Assembly: GCA_035515235.1 (NCBI GenBank)
Contig: DATJBS010000055.1
Coordinates: forward strand, 1 to 64,000
Origin: JAMLHH01 sp035515235
GTDB taxonomy: Bacteria > Bacteroidota > Bacteroidia > Chitinophagales > JADIYW01
Length of the DNA: 64,000 nt
Reading direction: 5' to 3'
Shown here: positions 24,137 to 33,937 of the stretch, piece by piece
Numbering within the stretch: position 1 is the stretch's first letter
Layout: each line of letters starts with the position of its first letter
The notes under the pieces: model-generated
Told to the model about the DNA's origin: nothing
The model's input: the letters and a program-made list of their open reading frames with translations, nothing else
Databases searched by the model: none
Made by a program: the position numbers and the translations under genes

Positions 24137-24170
24137 AAAAAGCCAAAGCATTTCTGCTTTGGCTTTTCTC
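24137..24170. terminator. Terminator after the kinase
   Basis: AAAGCCAAAGCA pairs with TGCTTTGGCTTT around a TTTC loop, flanked by A and T runs, so it can serve both the kinase (plus) and the convergent gene ending at 24191. Confidence 0.85.
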
Positions 24171-24190
24171 TTATTTACTATATTTTTTTA

Positions 24191-24871
24191 CTATTGATTT
24201 TTAACTAAAATCATTAAGAACTTTTTGAATTGTTGATCATTCAAAATACTATTAACTTTAGTATTTGTTTTCATATTTAACTCTTTCATCTTTGCTGCTT
24301 TTGCAGGTGCATCAGATTTTAAAGTTTGATTAATCATTCTTTTTTGCAGATTATGCTCAAATGTAATTTTTACTAATTGATCAGCTTGACTATCATTCAC
24401 TCCTAATTGAGTTTTGAATTCATTTTTAAGATTCTCAGATAAATCTTTTACTTGCTCTACATTAGTTTGAATCTCTTGAGATTTTTCTGAAGAAGTTGAA
24501 GAGGAAGCATTTGAATTATTTAAAGCACTTGTTCCGATTCCTTTTTTACGATAATGATTAGTGACTTTATCATAATCTGATGATTTTGAACTTGGAATTG
24601 CTGCTTTAGTTTTCGTATCCATTTCATTAGTTAAAGCTTGGATCTTGGATTGCTTAGCAGGAAGTCCTTCTTTGGATTCTGCTACTGTACGCATTTGCTC
24701 TCCGTAATCAGCATAAATAGATTTTACACTTTGAGCATTTTTACCAGTTAATTGCAATTCATCAACTATATAATCTGCAATCTTTGCTACATCCGACGCT
24801 TTAAATAATTGAGCATGTGCTCCAATTGATAATAGCGTTACACTCAATATTGTTAAAAGAAACTTTTTCAT
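24191..24871 (-). CDS. Exported helical protein with internal duplication
   Basis: 226 residues with a signal peptide (cleavage about AHAQ, residue 21). The mature part consists of two similar halves: about 25-110 and about 140-226. Each has a helix, a PAKxxK element (PAKQSKIQALTNEMDTKTKA and PAKAAKMKELNMKTNTKVNS) and a closing helix with YDK or FKK. A serine-rich linker (about 115-132) joins them. This recalls Spy/CpxP-like periplasmic helical proteins, but I see no diagnostic motif. Function unknown. Confidence 0.65.
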   Translation of the reverse strand: MKKFLLTILSVTLLSIGAHAQLFKASDVAKIADYIVDELQLTGKNAQSVKSIYADYGEQMRTVAESKEGLPAKQSKIQALTNEMDTKTKAAIPSSKSSDYDKVTNHYRKKGIGTSALNNSNASSSTSSEKSQEIQTNVEQVKDLSENLKNEFKTQLGVNDSQADQLVKITFEHNLQKRMINQTLKSDAPAKAAKMKELNMKTNTKVNSILNDQQFKKFLMILVKNQ

Positions 24872-24965
24872 AATTAATGTCTTTGTTTGATATACTTAAT
24901 ACTCTTAAAAACTATGCCAAACCCTAAAATGTTTCAGAATAGTGAATTAAAACTCTACTAATACT

Positions 24966-27905
24966 TTAGTTCTTGATGATTTTTTGAATAACTGAAGATC
25001 CGTCTTTATCAATGATTAATAATAAATAGATAGAAGCTGGCAATGAACTTAAGTCTATGGATGCCTTTCCTTGAGCTTTACTGCTTTTTATTATCTGACC
25101 ATTAAGATGTATGATTTGATAAGTAAACTCCTGCTCTTTATTCGTTTCTACAGTTAATATATTCGTTACCGGATTTGGATAAACTTTTAAATTCAAATTC
25201 CTATTATTTTGGATAGACGTTGATACTGCAAAAATTGCATTTACATTAATATCAGTGACTACATTTGAATCTATACGAGGATTATCTATTCTTCCATCTG
25301 ACCAAGCCTCGAAAACATATCCTCTACTAGGAACTGCTTGAATGGGCCTTCCGTTTTCATTTTGTGCTACACTTTGGTTACTGTCTCCTTGAAGATACCC
25401 TCCTACTGTAGAAGTATAGGTTAAGTTTCTCCATAAAGAATCTACTTTTTCGAAATGAGCAATTAACTGAACATCTTTTTCAAAGTTTTGAATAAATTTC
25501 GCTGGAGTTCCATTAGGCATTCCTTCCCAATATTCAAACTTATATCCAGGAGCAGCTACCGCGGTAATTTCTACTGGCACACCATCAAAATAAACCCCTG
25601 TCCATGGATAAGGGTTTGGTGACACTCCTACAGTATTGTGATGGATATCTATGGTGTTGATTTTTATATAATTCGGCGTATTTACATCATTCACATTTAA
25701 TGTAATATTGACGGTTCCATCCAAAATAAATTTACTTTGCAAATGTTCTCTCATTGGCTCTGGTCTAGTCTGAGCAAAGCTGATCATTCTATTCATTACA
25801 CCATTAAGCCTAGAAAGGCCTCCGTTAAGATACTTCCATCTTGACAAATGTTCAGGAAACACATCGTTAAATAACCCTCTAGTTTCTTCTATCATTGGCT
25901 CTAGCCTACTCGGTAAAAAGGTAGTATTGAGCAGGTCCGAAAATCTGTTCACAAAATCATTGGAGAACTCTTTATTCTGAATTAGATTTCTGAGTAAAAT
26001 AGTAGAACTATGATCTCTTGTTGCCCATTCTAATGTGTTATTACTAGAGGAATCATCAGTTGCGATTCCATTCAAAGTCAAATCCATATCATACAGCAAC
26101 CATCTCCATTTACCATCATGACCATATGGAGCATTTTCTATGATACTATCTGTTCTAAGTCTCCAATAGTCTACATTGTTATGAGGCCAGTCGGTATTAT
26201 TAGAATAAATTTCTGCGATTTGATAATCCATAAAATTATCAATGTCTATTTGATTTGCAACCTGATTATAATTTGCAGGTATTCCTAAAGAGTTATTTGA
26301 AATAAAATCAAGCATAGCGCTATAATGAAGACTGTCTCCTTCCTTGACGACCATCTCATTATTTAAATAATCAATATTATCGGGATCAATATTATATTTC
26401 GACTCCAAATAATACTTGTCTAATCTTTCTTTGATTTCATGTAAACCCCAAAATTCTCCATTTATAAAAACATCGACAAATTGTGAAGCTTGACTTCCAA
26501 AATTTAAATGACTAATCAAGTTCTGACATATGGCATCTTGCACTCTAAATGTAGAAGTGTTTTTAATTATTAGTCTTTTAAAATCTTTTTCATCTGAATT
26601 TTTAAAAAACGGATATTTCAATTTGCTTTTTCCATAATCACTTCGAGCGTATAACCTTACACTTTTTTGAGCGTCAGCTCTAGTCCAGCCTCCATGAATT
26701 CTAAACCCAACAGTTTGATTAAGTATAGCAGTATCTTGATTAGATTCAAAGTATTCGATTTGAATAGGATATTCGTTTTCTCTAGTTCTTCTTTGATAAT
26801 TAGCATCTACAGTAGGGTTAGCTACAACAAGCGGAAAAGCTTTTCTCCAATCGTCAAAATCTACACCTGCAACATATAGCCCCTTCTCATAATCAAATAG
26901 GTCTTCCTTTGAAGTAGAAAAAGAAAGTACTGGTAATTGATAAGCACTTCTTCCATTTGAATTTACAAAGTAGGTTTGGGTGATAATATCACTGTAGCCA
27001 ATCCCTTCTTTATAAATTCTAGATTTTACTACAGTTCCTTTAAATACATCCTCAGTATTTTCAGGAATATAATCTACCACATAATTATAAGTAGTAGGAA
27101 CTTTTGATGCATCTAATGGATCGTTCGTTCTGTTTCTAATTTCTATAGGTTGAGTATATTTATATGTAAAAATGGAATCGTCCACTCGAAATCCCTTTGG
27201 AAAAATAGGAAGGTCTCTATATTTATTTTTGTACTGATAAACTTTACCTTCAGTATTTTCTATCAATGGATCTGAGCCATCTGTAGTATATAAAATAATA
27301 GCACCCTCACTTTGCGTGGTTAAATAAAGATTAAACTTGTTTTTATAAAATCCTCCATGTTTAGAAAATGTGGGAGGAGTTAATGCTTCTATGTAAATAT
27401 TGCTTTCTCCAGGCGTTGTGTTATTTGTTACTTTCCAGTTAGAAGTACCATCTGGAATTCTAGCATAAGAATTATCTTTTTCTAAGCTTGGTACACCCAT
27501 ACTATCTATCACTGAGAACTCTTCGTTGGATAATATCAATTCCTCACCATCAGCATTGATACTGAAATTTGTATGAATTTGACCGTCCAGCCCTATCTTA
27601 TCTTTACCTGAAGCCCATATCAATATATAGCCTTTTGCAGGAATGAAACCTTGTGAGAATCGCCATTTAGTGAGATTGTTTTCGTCATCAGACAAATACA
27701 TTCCAGTCAAATTAATCTCTTGAGCGCTGGAATTATACAATTCTATCCAATCCTTAAAATCTCCATCCTCATCACTTATAGTACTTTCATTAGAAGATAC
27801 CACTTCATTAATAAAAATTTGTGCAGATAATTTTTGATTAAAAAGCAAACAAGTCAAAACTAAAAGAACGACTCGAATAAATAGTAGATGGATAATTTTA
27901 TTCAC
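24966..27905 (-). CDS. CotH-kinase protein with lamin tail and T9SS tail
   Basis: A 979-residue secreted protein starting at GTG 27905. In order: signal peptide (about 1-28), lamin-tail domain (about 30-165, FINEVVSSNES and DWIELYNS), a chitobiase-like strand domain (YTTDGSDP), the CotH kinase-like domain (about 355-690; RIHGGWTRADAQKSVRLYAR, NGEFWGLHEIKERLD, WRWLLYDMDLTL), an InlB-B-like repeat region (YKFEYWEGMPNG) and a T9SS tail (VYPNPVTNILTVE). Spore-coat CotH phosphorylates proteins; in Bacteroidota the secreted forms are of unknown role. Confidence 0.87.
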   Translation of the reverse strand: MNKIIHLLFIRVVLLVLTCLLFNQKLSAQIFINEVVSSNESTISDEDGDFKDWIELYNSSAQEINLTGMYLSDDENNLTKWRFSQGFIPAKGYILIWASGKDKIGLDGQIHTNFSINADGEELILSNEEFSVIDSMGVPSLEKDNSYARIPDGTSNWKVTNNTTPGESNIYIEALTPPTFSKHGGFYKNKFNLYLTTQSEGAIILYTTDGSDPLIENTEGKVYQYKNKYRDLPIFPKGFRVDDSIFTYKYTQPIEIRNRTNDPLDASKVPTTYNYVVDYIPENTEDVFKGTVVKSRIYKEGIGYSDIITQTYFVNSNGRSAYQLPVLSFSTSKEDLFDYEKGLYVAGVDFDDWRKAFPLVVANPTVDANYQRRTRENEYPIQIEYFESNQDTAILNQTVGFRIHGGWTRADAQKSVRLYARSDYGKSKLKYPFFKNSDEKDFKRLIIKNTSTFRVQDAICQNLISHLNFGSQASQFVDVFINGEFWGLHEIKERLDKYYLESKYNIDPDNIDYLNNEMVVKEGDSLHYSAMLDFISNNSLGIPANYNQVANQIDIDNFMDYQIAEIYSNNTDWPHNNVDYWRLRTDSIIENAPYGHDGKWRWLLYDMDLTLNGIATDDSSSNNTLEWATRDHSSTILLRNLIQNKEFSNDFVNRFSDLLNTTFLPSRLEPMIEETRGLFNDVFPEHLSRWKYLNGGLSRLNGVMNRMISFAQTRPEPMREHLQSKFILDGTVNITLNVNDVNTPNYIKINTIDIHHNTVGVSPNPYPWTGVYFDGVPVEITAVAAPGYKFEYWEGMPNGTPAKFIQNFEKDVQLIAHFEKVDSLWRNLTYTSTVGGYLQGDSNQSVAQNENGRPIQAVPSRGYVFEAWSDGRIDNPRIDSNVVTDINVNAIFAVSTSIQNNRNLNLKVYPNPVTNILTVETNKEQEFTYQIIHLNGQIIKSSKAQGKASIDLSSLPASIYLLLIIDKDGSSVIQKIIKN

Positions 27906-27961
27906 AACTCAAATATTTTAATAATATATTACTAATAAGACTCTTAGCAATATATATAAAA

Positions 27962-27985
27962 AAAGGGATGTTTTCACATCCCTTT
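27962..27985 (-). terminator. Terminator of eno
   Basis: AAAGGGATGT (27962-27971) pairs with ACATCCCTTT (27976-27985) around TTTC. On the minus strand it is followed by a T-run, 12 bases past the eno stop. Confidence 0.85.
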
Positions 27986-27996
27986 CAAGTTTTTTT

Positions 27997-29280
27997 TTAA
28001 AAGAATCGAAATTTACTACCGGGATAGAATGCCTCTTCTCCTAATTCTTCTTCTATTCTTAAAAGTTGATTATATTTTGCCATTCTATCTGAACGGGACG
28101 CAGAGCCTGTTTTTATCTGTCCGCAATTTAAAGCTACTGCTAAATCTGCAATAGTATTGTCTTCAGTTTCACCCGAACGGTGGCTCATTACACTATTATA
28201 TTTACTTCTTGTAGCTAGCTGGACAGCTTCTATCGTTTCTGTTAAAGTTCCAATTTGATTCACTTTTACAAGAATTGCATTTGCGATATCTTGGTCTATA
28301 CCCGTTTGAAGTCTTTTGGAATTAGTTACAAATAAATCATCACCTACTAATTGGCATTTATCTCCAATTTTCTCAGTGAGACTTTTCCATCCTGCCCAGT
28401 CATCTTCGTATAAACCGTCTTCAATAGATATAATAGGATATTTATTGACCCATGAAGTCCAATAGTCTACCATTTCAGAAGCTGATAATCTTCTATTGTC
28501 TGATTTACTAAATACGTATTCCTTTTTTTCTACATCATAAAATTCTGAAGCAGCAGCATCCATAGCAATCATTACATCTTCACCGGGTCTATAACCAGCT
28601 TTTTCAATAGATTGCAATACGATTTCAATAGCTTCTTCGTTTGAACCAATATTAGGAGCAAATCCACCTTCGTCGCCCACATTTGTAGAATATCCTTTTG
28701 ACTTTAATACTGCTTTTAAATGATGAAATATTTCTACTCCCCATCTCAAACCTTGTGAAAAAGATTCAGCGCCAATAGGCATCACCATAAACTCCTGAAA
28801 ATCTATACTGTTATCTGCATGAGATCCACCATTTAAGATATTCATCATCGGAATCGGTAAAGTATTAGCATTTACTCCTCCAATGTATTTGTATAATGGT
28901 AGTCCTGCTTCTTGTGCACCAGCTTTTGCAATTGCTAAAGAAACAGCTAATATTGCATTAGCACCTAATTTTGCTTTATTTTCAGTACCATCAATTTCGA
29001 TCATGATAGTATCTGCAACTCTTTGTTCGAAAACATTCAAACCTGTCAATTCATCACTGATAATATTGTTGACATTCTCTACCGCCTTCAAAACTCCTTT
29101 GCCCATATAATGAGCTCCACCGTCTCTTAGCTCTGCAGCTTCATGCGTACCTGTGGAAGCTCCAGATGGAACTATTGCTCTACCTATAAATCCATTTTCT
29201 GTTTTTACATCCACTTCTACCGTTGGATTCCCTCTAGAGTCAAGGACTTGACGACCTTTAATTTCTACGATATAACTCAT
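27997..29280 (-). CDS. eno: Enolase
   Basis: Enolase turns 2-phosphoglycerate into phosphoenolpyruvate in glycolysis. The 427-residue length is normal. Recognisable parts are RGNPTVEVDV at the start, GGSHADNSIDFQEFMVMPIGA, the metal-binding DDLFVTN region, and SHRSGETEDNTIADLAVA. The catalytic lysine and glutamate regions (VKVNQIGTLTE, GDEGGFAPN) are intact. Single transcription unit with its own terminator. In many Bacteroidota eno follows carA; here two extra genes lie between. Confidence 0.98.
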   Translation of the reverse strand: MSYIVEIKGRQVLDSRGNPTVEVDVKTENGFIGRAIVPSGASTGTHEAAELRDGGAHYMGKGVLKAVENVNNIISDELTGLNVFEQRVADTIMIEIDGTENKAKLGANAILAVSLAIAKAGAQEAGLPLYKYIGGVNANTLPIPMMNILNGGSHADNSIDFQEFMVMPIGAESFSQGLRWGVEIFHHLKAVLKSKGYSTNVGDEGGFAPNIGSNEEAIEIVLQSIEKAGYRPGEDVMIAMDAAASEFYDVEKKEYVFSKSDNRRLSASEMVDYWTSWVNKYPIISIEDGLYEDDWAGWKSLTEKIGDKCQLVGDDLFVTNSKRLQTGIDQDIANAILVKVNQIGTLTETIEAVQLATRSKYNSVMSHRSGETEDNTIADLAVALNCGQIKTGSASRSDRMAKYNQLLRIEEELGEEAFYPGSKFRFF

Positions 29281-29610
29281 AAATTTAAGTTGGTAATATA
29301 TTGTTTATAATAAAATTGATAACTGATTGGTGTATCCATATAGGATTCTAAAGAATAATCACTCTTTAAATTATTAGAGAAAAAATAGTCTATTGATTTA
29401 AAGTAAAATTGAATTTCAAGAACGAATTTTCTCAAAAAGATACTTTTGAAATGAATTGTATTGTGTTCTATTTTTTTAAAAATATCCATTTATTCTTAAG
29501 TTGCTCGAAGTTAAGAAATTATGAATCAATTATAAATTTCTAATCTACTATTCATGAAGTTTTATTATTTTTTTAAAATGACGTACATTTAAAGAAATTC
29601 TATTAAAAAT
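29281..29610. other. Divergent gap between eno and an acyl-CoA dehydrogenase
   Basis: 330 bases, very AT-rich. It must hold promoters for both genes, but I found no clear TTG/TAnnTTTG pair in either direction; a TATCTTTT word on the minus strand (about 29433-29444) is the closest candidate. No reading frame or RNA structure is convincing. Confidence 0.4.
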
Positions 29611-30822
29611 ATGTATTCCCATATCAAATTGAAAAGAACAGCATATCTGACTGAAGAGCATGATATGATTAAAGAAGCTTGTAAACAATTTACTGAAAAA
29701 GAAATCGCACCTTACCATGCACAGTGGGAAGAAGAAGGTCAAGTCAGTAGAGAATTATGGTTGAAAGCTGGTGAAACTGGTTTATTATGTGTAGATGTAC
29801 CAACAGAATATGGCGGTGCTGGATTTGATTTTTCTTTTTGTGCTTTAATTACAGAAGAAATGTCCAAATACGGATACACTGGCCCTGGTTTCTTTTTACA
29901 CTCAGATATTGTTGCTCCATACATCATTGATTATGGGACAGAAGAGCAAAAACAACAATGGCTACCATTGATGTGTACAGGTGAAGTAATTACTGCTATC
30001 GGTATGACTGAGCCTAGCTGTGGAAGTGACTTACAAGCATTAAGAACTACAGCAGAAGACAAAGGAGATCATTATGTAATCAATGGACAAAAAACATTCA
30101 TTACTAATGGTTACATGAGTGACATGGCTATTATTGCTGCAAGAACTATAATAGATGGTCAAAATCATGGCATTAGCTTATTCATTATAGAGTCTACAAG
30201 AGAAGGGTATACTAAAGGAACTCCATTCAAAAAAATCGGGATGAAAGCTCAAGATACTTGTGAATTGTTTTTTGAGGATGTTGTAATTCCAAAAGAAAAC
30301 CTTTTAGGTCAAGTAGGAAAGGGATTTGTATACATGATGCAAAAACTAGGAAGAGAGCGTCTTTCAGTTGCATTGATGGCAAGTGGTGGAGCTGAAGGAG
30401 CATTAGAAAACACTATTCAATATACTATGGATAGAGAAGCTTTCAGACAACCAATCGCAGGTTTCCAAAATACTCAATTTAAATTAGCAGAATTAGCAAC
30501 TAAACTTCAAATTCATCAAACTTTTGTTGATAGATGTGTTGAATTATATGTTGAAGGTGAATTAACTGCAGAGACAGCTTCAATGGCTAAATTCTCTTGT
30601 ACGGATATGCACCAAGATGTAGTAGACGAATGCTTACAATTACACGGTGGCTATGGCTACATGTGGGAATATTATATAGCTAGAGCTTACGCAGATAATA
30701 GAGTGGCTAGAATCTACGCTGGAACAAATGAAATTATGAAACTATTGATATCAAGAGGTCTATTAAAAGAATACTTCGCTCAAGAAAAAGCTAAAAGATC
30801 TTTAGCGAAAGCAAAAGCTTAA
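29611..30822 (+). CDS. Acyl-CoA dehydrogenase (long/branched-chain type)
   Basis: A 403-residue FAD enzyme that makes the trans-2 double bond of acyl-CoA in fatty-acid or branched amino-acid breakdown and passes electrons to ETF. Typical parts are GMTEPSCGSDLQALRT, FITNGYMSD, FRQPIAGFQNTQFKLAEL and LHGGYGY. The usual Glu of the C-terminal YEGT motif is A370 (YAGTNEI). In long-chain and isovaleryl enzymes the catalytic base instead sits in helix G, and E249 in GRERLSVA fits that place. The substrate is therefore probably long or branched. Confidence 0.9.
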   Translation: MYSHIKLKRTAYLTEEHDMIKEACKQFTEKEIAPYHAQWEEEGQVSRELWLKAGETGLLCVDVPTEYGGAGFDFSFCALITEEMSKYGYTGPGFFLHSDIVAPYIIDYGTEEQKQQWLPLMCTGEVITAIGMTEPSCGSDLQALRTTAEDKGDHYVINGQKTFITNGYMSDMAIIAARTIIDGQNHGISLFIIESTREGYTKGTPFKKIGMKAQDTCELFFEDVVIPKENLLGQVGKGFVYMMQKLGRERLSVALMASGGAEGALENTIQYTMDREAFRQPIAGFQNTQFKLAELATKLQIHQTFVDRCVELYVEGELTAETASMAKFSCTDMHQDVVDECLQLHGGYGYMWEYYIARAYADNRVARIYAGTNEIMKLLISRGLLKEYFAQEKAKRSLAKAKA

Positions 30823-30841
30823 TTCAAAACTAAAATATTAT

Positions 30842-30877
30842 AAAAAAGGCTGTCGGAATATTCTGACAGCCTTTTTT
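30842..30877. terminator. Terminator after the acyl-CoA dehydrogenase
   Basis: AAAAAAGGCTGTC pairs with GACAGCCTTTTTT; the inner GAATATTC is itself palindromic. It can act in both directions for the convergent genes. Confidence 0.88.
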
Positions 30878-30932
30878 GTTTTGATGATTCGTTAGTTAAA
30901 ATTATAAATCAATATTTGATTAGTAAAAATCT

Positions 30933-33818
30933 TTATTGCACAATTACAAATGGAACTGAATACAAATCTCCACCTGTGGTTTTGATGACAACTCTATAAG
31001 TAGCCGAAGGAATATTTTGTAAAGAAACTTTCTTCCACGATTCTACATCTGTTACTTTTCCTACTTCAATAATCGTCCTACCTAAAATATCAACTATTGT
31101 AATATTAGAACCTGACAATCTTTTAGCAATTTTGAACTCTAGTGTAGATGCTGAAGAATTTAACAAGTTAGATTTTAATGTAAAGTCATTAGAGAAATCT
31201 GCATCGTTTATTCTTGTAGGTACTATTTCTACAGTAATTAATTTAGTATCTACTATTTTATTATCAATTTTCTGAGACAACCTAAAAGTATAAATTCCTG
31301 ATTGAGAAATATTAGTATTAAATGAATATTCAGAGATCAATTCTTCTAATTTGATATTTGCATCTATTAGACCTATATTTTTAAATACCCCATTTTCTTC
31401 GACTTCGACAGTATAGGTAGAGGTATAAAGCTCTTTGTCTATTGACCAATTTAAAGCTATACTTCCATCTTCAATAGTACTTGAGAAAGAAATAAGACTA
31501 TCTAATTTTAGTTCTACAATTGCTTCTGCAGAATATTTATTGACTCCTTTTGCATTAGTATATCTTAAACGATAAATGTTTTGTCCATTTTTTGGATATA
31601 ACTCTACATACTGAAAATCTAGCTGATAAGGATCATTGGGAGTATAATCAAACAATACTTGCCAAACACCTTGGTCGCTTTTCTTTTCTATTTGATATTT
31701 AGATACTCCATCAATATTATACATGGACCAAAAGTGCCTTACTTTCTTTTCATCTCCTACAGGCATATAGGATTTCAAGGAGTCAGTTTGATCTACGTTA
31801 ACAATTTTGTGACTCATCCAAACAGGACTTGTCCATGCCCAAACTTCTTTTGCATCGATAAAGTCAATGATAACATTGGTTTGTTTGACTCTTAAATAAT
31901 ACATACAAGAGTCTGTAAAACCTGGATCTATAAATTCTACTTTTAAGTTTTTAGGATCAGAACTATTGGTATTATATTTTGCAATAATTTCAAACTTAGG
32001 ATGTCCATTTTCAAAAACACCTCTTTTAAAATCCCACTTGAGTACTTCAGCATAATCAATGGAATCTGTACCCATCACATCAAAAGAAACAGTAGGCTTA
32101 GTATCTGGATGAATAGTTATTGTGGATCCCATCAAAGCATTATTTACTCTAAAATCAACCCAAATCCTTTCTCCAGTTGTTCCATAAGTATGTCTGTTTT
32201 TCATGGCTTGAAACAAAGTATCTCTTTCTAACTCATTAGCATAAACAGCTACTACACCGTTCACTATAGAGCCTGGGTGACCAGTATGATCATCACTACT
32301 TGCAATCACTCCTAACTTCTCTCCCATAGCCCAAGCATCTTGAGCGTAATTGGGTCCATTAAAAGAACCTGCTATTTTACTTCTTCCATAATAGGATAGG
32401 TTATGATTTGGGTCATAACTTTCTGAAAGTCCGTGATAACTGTATATTTCAATCAGTTTTTTATATTCTTCGTTATATTGAATTCCTCCGAAAGAGTTAC
32501 AGTTTTTACATTTGTCACCTTCAACTTTCACATTGAAAACTTTCCCGCAATGATGAGGAATCGTCAATAGATCAATTTTAGAATTTTGTGCTAAAGACCA
32601 AACTGTTTGTATATCATTTACGACTCTCATTGGCCACATAGGTACATTATCTATTTCTTCGTCTTTGACGTTAAAAATTAAATTATAATGTCCTGTTGGA
32701 TATAGGTAACTATTTTCATAACCTATAAAAGGTATAAACTTTCCTGGAACATGATTAGCAAGTACTTCAGCTTTCTGTCTTGTCCACTCTCGGTCCGATA
32801 ATCCATAAATTGTTTTACCATGATCTGCATGATCAGTTGCACACATAAAATCTAATGCACGTGCATATCTAGCATACTCATATCTTCCACGACCTACGCC
32901 ATCACGACTTGGAGCACCATGACTATGCAAGTCTCCCCAATAAATAAAAGGACGTTCATTATCAACTCTAACAGGGTTAGAAGAGACGACTGCTACATTT
33001 CCTGAATTTACACTACCAGATATTACATATGAACCTTCCTCTACAAAGAAAATAGGAATTTCTTTCTTACCTGAATCACTCGGAGTAAGTATTACTTTTT
33101 GAGGAAGAATTACATTTTGAGAATTATTTACAGATAAATTGATCTCTCCTGTAAATGATTGAACGATATTGAAGTAATCATCTGCAGTTGTGACTAGAAG
33201 TTTAGCTTCTTGACCAGCTTTAGCGACAGAGCTAGCAAATAGATATACTGTTTTTAAGGTATTAGCTTTAATTTCAAAAGGAGGTGTATGAGTAGTAAGC
33301 TTTAAATTATTAACATTGCCATTATCAGACATTGCAATTTCTAAGTTCTCCTTATTTGCAGTATTAGGTACTTGTAATAATGAATTGGGTCCATTTCCTT
33401 CTCCTACGGTAATAGTAATAGAATCACCCACTGCCATATCTGCATTTCTAGTAACAATAGTGATAATCTTTTCGTGAACATTCAACTCCCAAAAAGATAT
33501 ATTTTCGTCATAAGAAGTTAGTACAGAATTAATAGCAATTCTACCACCATCGGCACTTGTAGAAGCTTTTACATACCCTGGGAAATTAGGTAGCAATTGT
33601 TGCATGTTATCAAATCCTTTGACGAACTTGACTTTAAACAAAGTATTTGCTTTAATTTCCTTCTCAGCTTTTATGATAATACTTACAGAAGTTTTTGTGC
33701 CAGCTATAGCATGATCAGGAGTAACATAAGCTGAGAAATACTCATCTGGATTTTCCTGAGCGGATACAAAAAAAGGAATAAGCAGAAATAGAAAAAAGTG
33801 TAATATTCTAGATTTCAT
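30933..33818 (-). CDS. Secreted DUF3604 (PHP-like) protein with T9SS tail
   Basis: 961 residues: signal peptide (about 1-20), two beta domains (about 22-285), then a DUF3604 domain (about 290-600) whose metal ligands resemble PHP phosphoesterases: GDLHSHGAPSRDG (about 294), ATDHADHGKT, IGYENSY, PTGHYNL, IPHHCGK, YSYHG and SSDDHTGHPG. The rest is fibronectin-like and ends in a type A-like T9SS tail (LGRTIIEVGK...YSVPFVIVQ). A metal-dependent hydrolase acting outside the cell or on its surface is the likely role; the substrate is unknown. Single gene. Confidence 0.82.
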   Translation of the reverse strand: MKSRILHFFLFLLIPFFVSAQENPDEYFSAYVTPDHAIAGTKTSVSIIIKAEKEIKANTLFKVKFVKGFDNMQQLLPNFPGYVKASTSADGGRIAINSVLTSYDENISFWELNVHEKIITIVTRNADMAVGDSITITVGEGNGPNSLLQVPNTANKENLEIAMSDNGNVNNLKLTTHTPPFEIKANTLKTVYLFASSVAKAGQEAKLLVTTADDYFNIVQSFTGEINLSVNNSQNVILPQKVILTPSDSGKKEIPIFFVEEGSYVISGSVNSGNVAVVSSNPVRVDNERPFIYWGDLHSHGAPSRDGVGRGRYEYARYARALDFMCATDHADHGKTIYGLSDREWTRQKAEVLANHVPGKFIPFIGYENSYLYPTGHYNLIFNVKDEEIDNVPMWPMRVVNDIQTVWSLAQNSKIDLLTIPHHCGKVFNVKVEGDKCKNCNSFGGIQYNEEYKKLIEIYSYHGLSESYDPNHNLSYYGRSKIAGSFNGPNYAQDAWAMGEKLGVIASSDDHTGHPGSIVNGVVAVYANELERDTLFQAMKNRHTYGTTGERIWVDFRVNNALMGSTITIHPDTKPTVSFDVMGTDSIDYAEVLKWDFKRGVFENGHPKFEIIAKYNTNSSDPKNLKVEFIDPGFTDSCMYYLRVKQTNVIIDFIDAKEVWAWTSPVWMSHKIVNVDQTDSLKSYMPVGDEKKVRHFWSMYNIDGVSKYQIEKKSDQGVWQVLFDYTPNDPYQLDFQYVELYPKNGQNIYRLRYTNAKGVNKYSAEAIVELKLDSLISFSSTIEDGSIALNWSIDKELYTSTYTVEVEENGVFKNIGLIDANIKLEELISEYSFNTNISQSGIYTFRLSQKIDNKIVDTKLITVEIVPTRINDADFSNDFTLKSNLLNSSASTLEFKIAKRLSGSNITIVDILGRTIIEVGKVTDVESWKKVSLQNIPSATYRVVIKTTGGDLYSVPFVIVQ

Positions 33819-33937
33819 AAAGCTACAATTGTTTAATTAGATAAATATAAATACTAAAAACGAGTATCTATAAAAAAAAACAAAATACATGTAGAATACA
33901 AAACAAGAAATGTATTACACTTCCTATAAGATAACTC

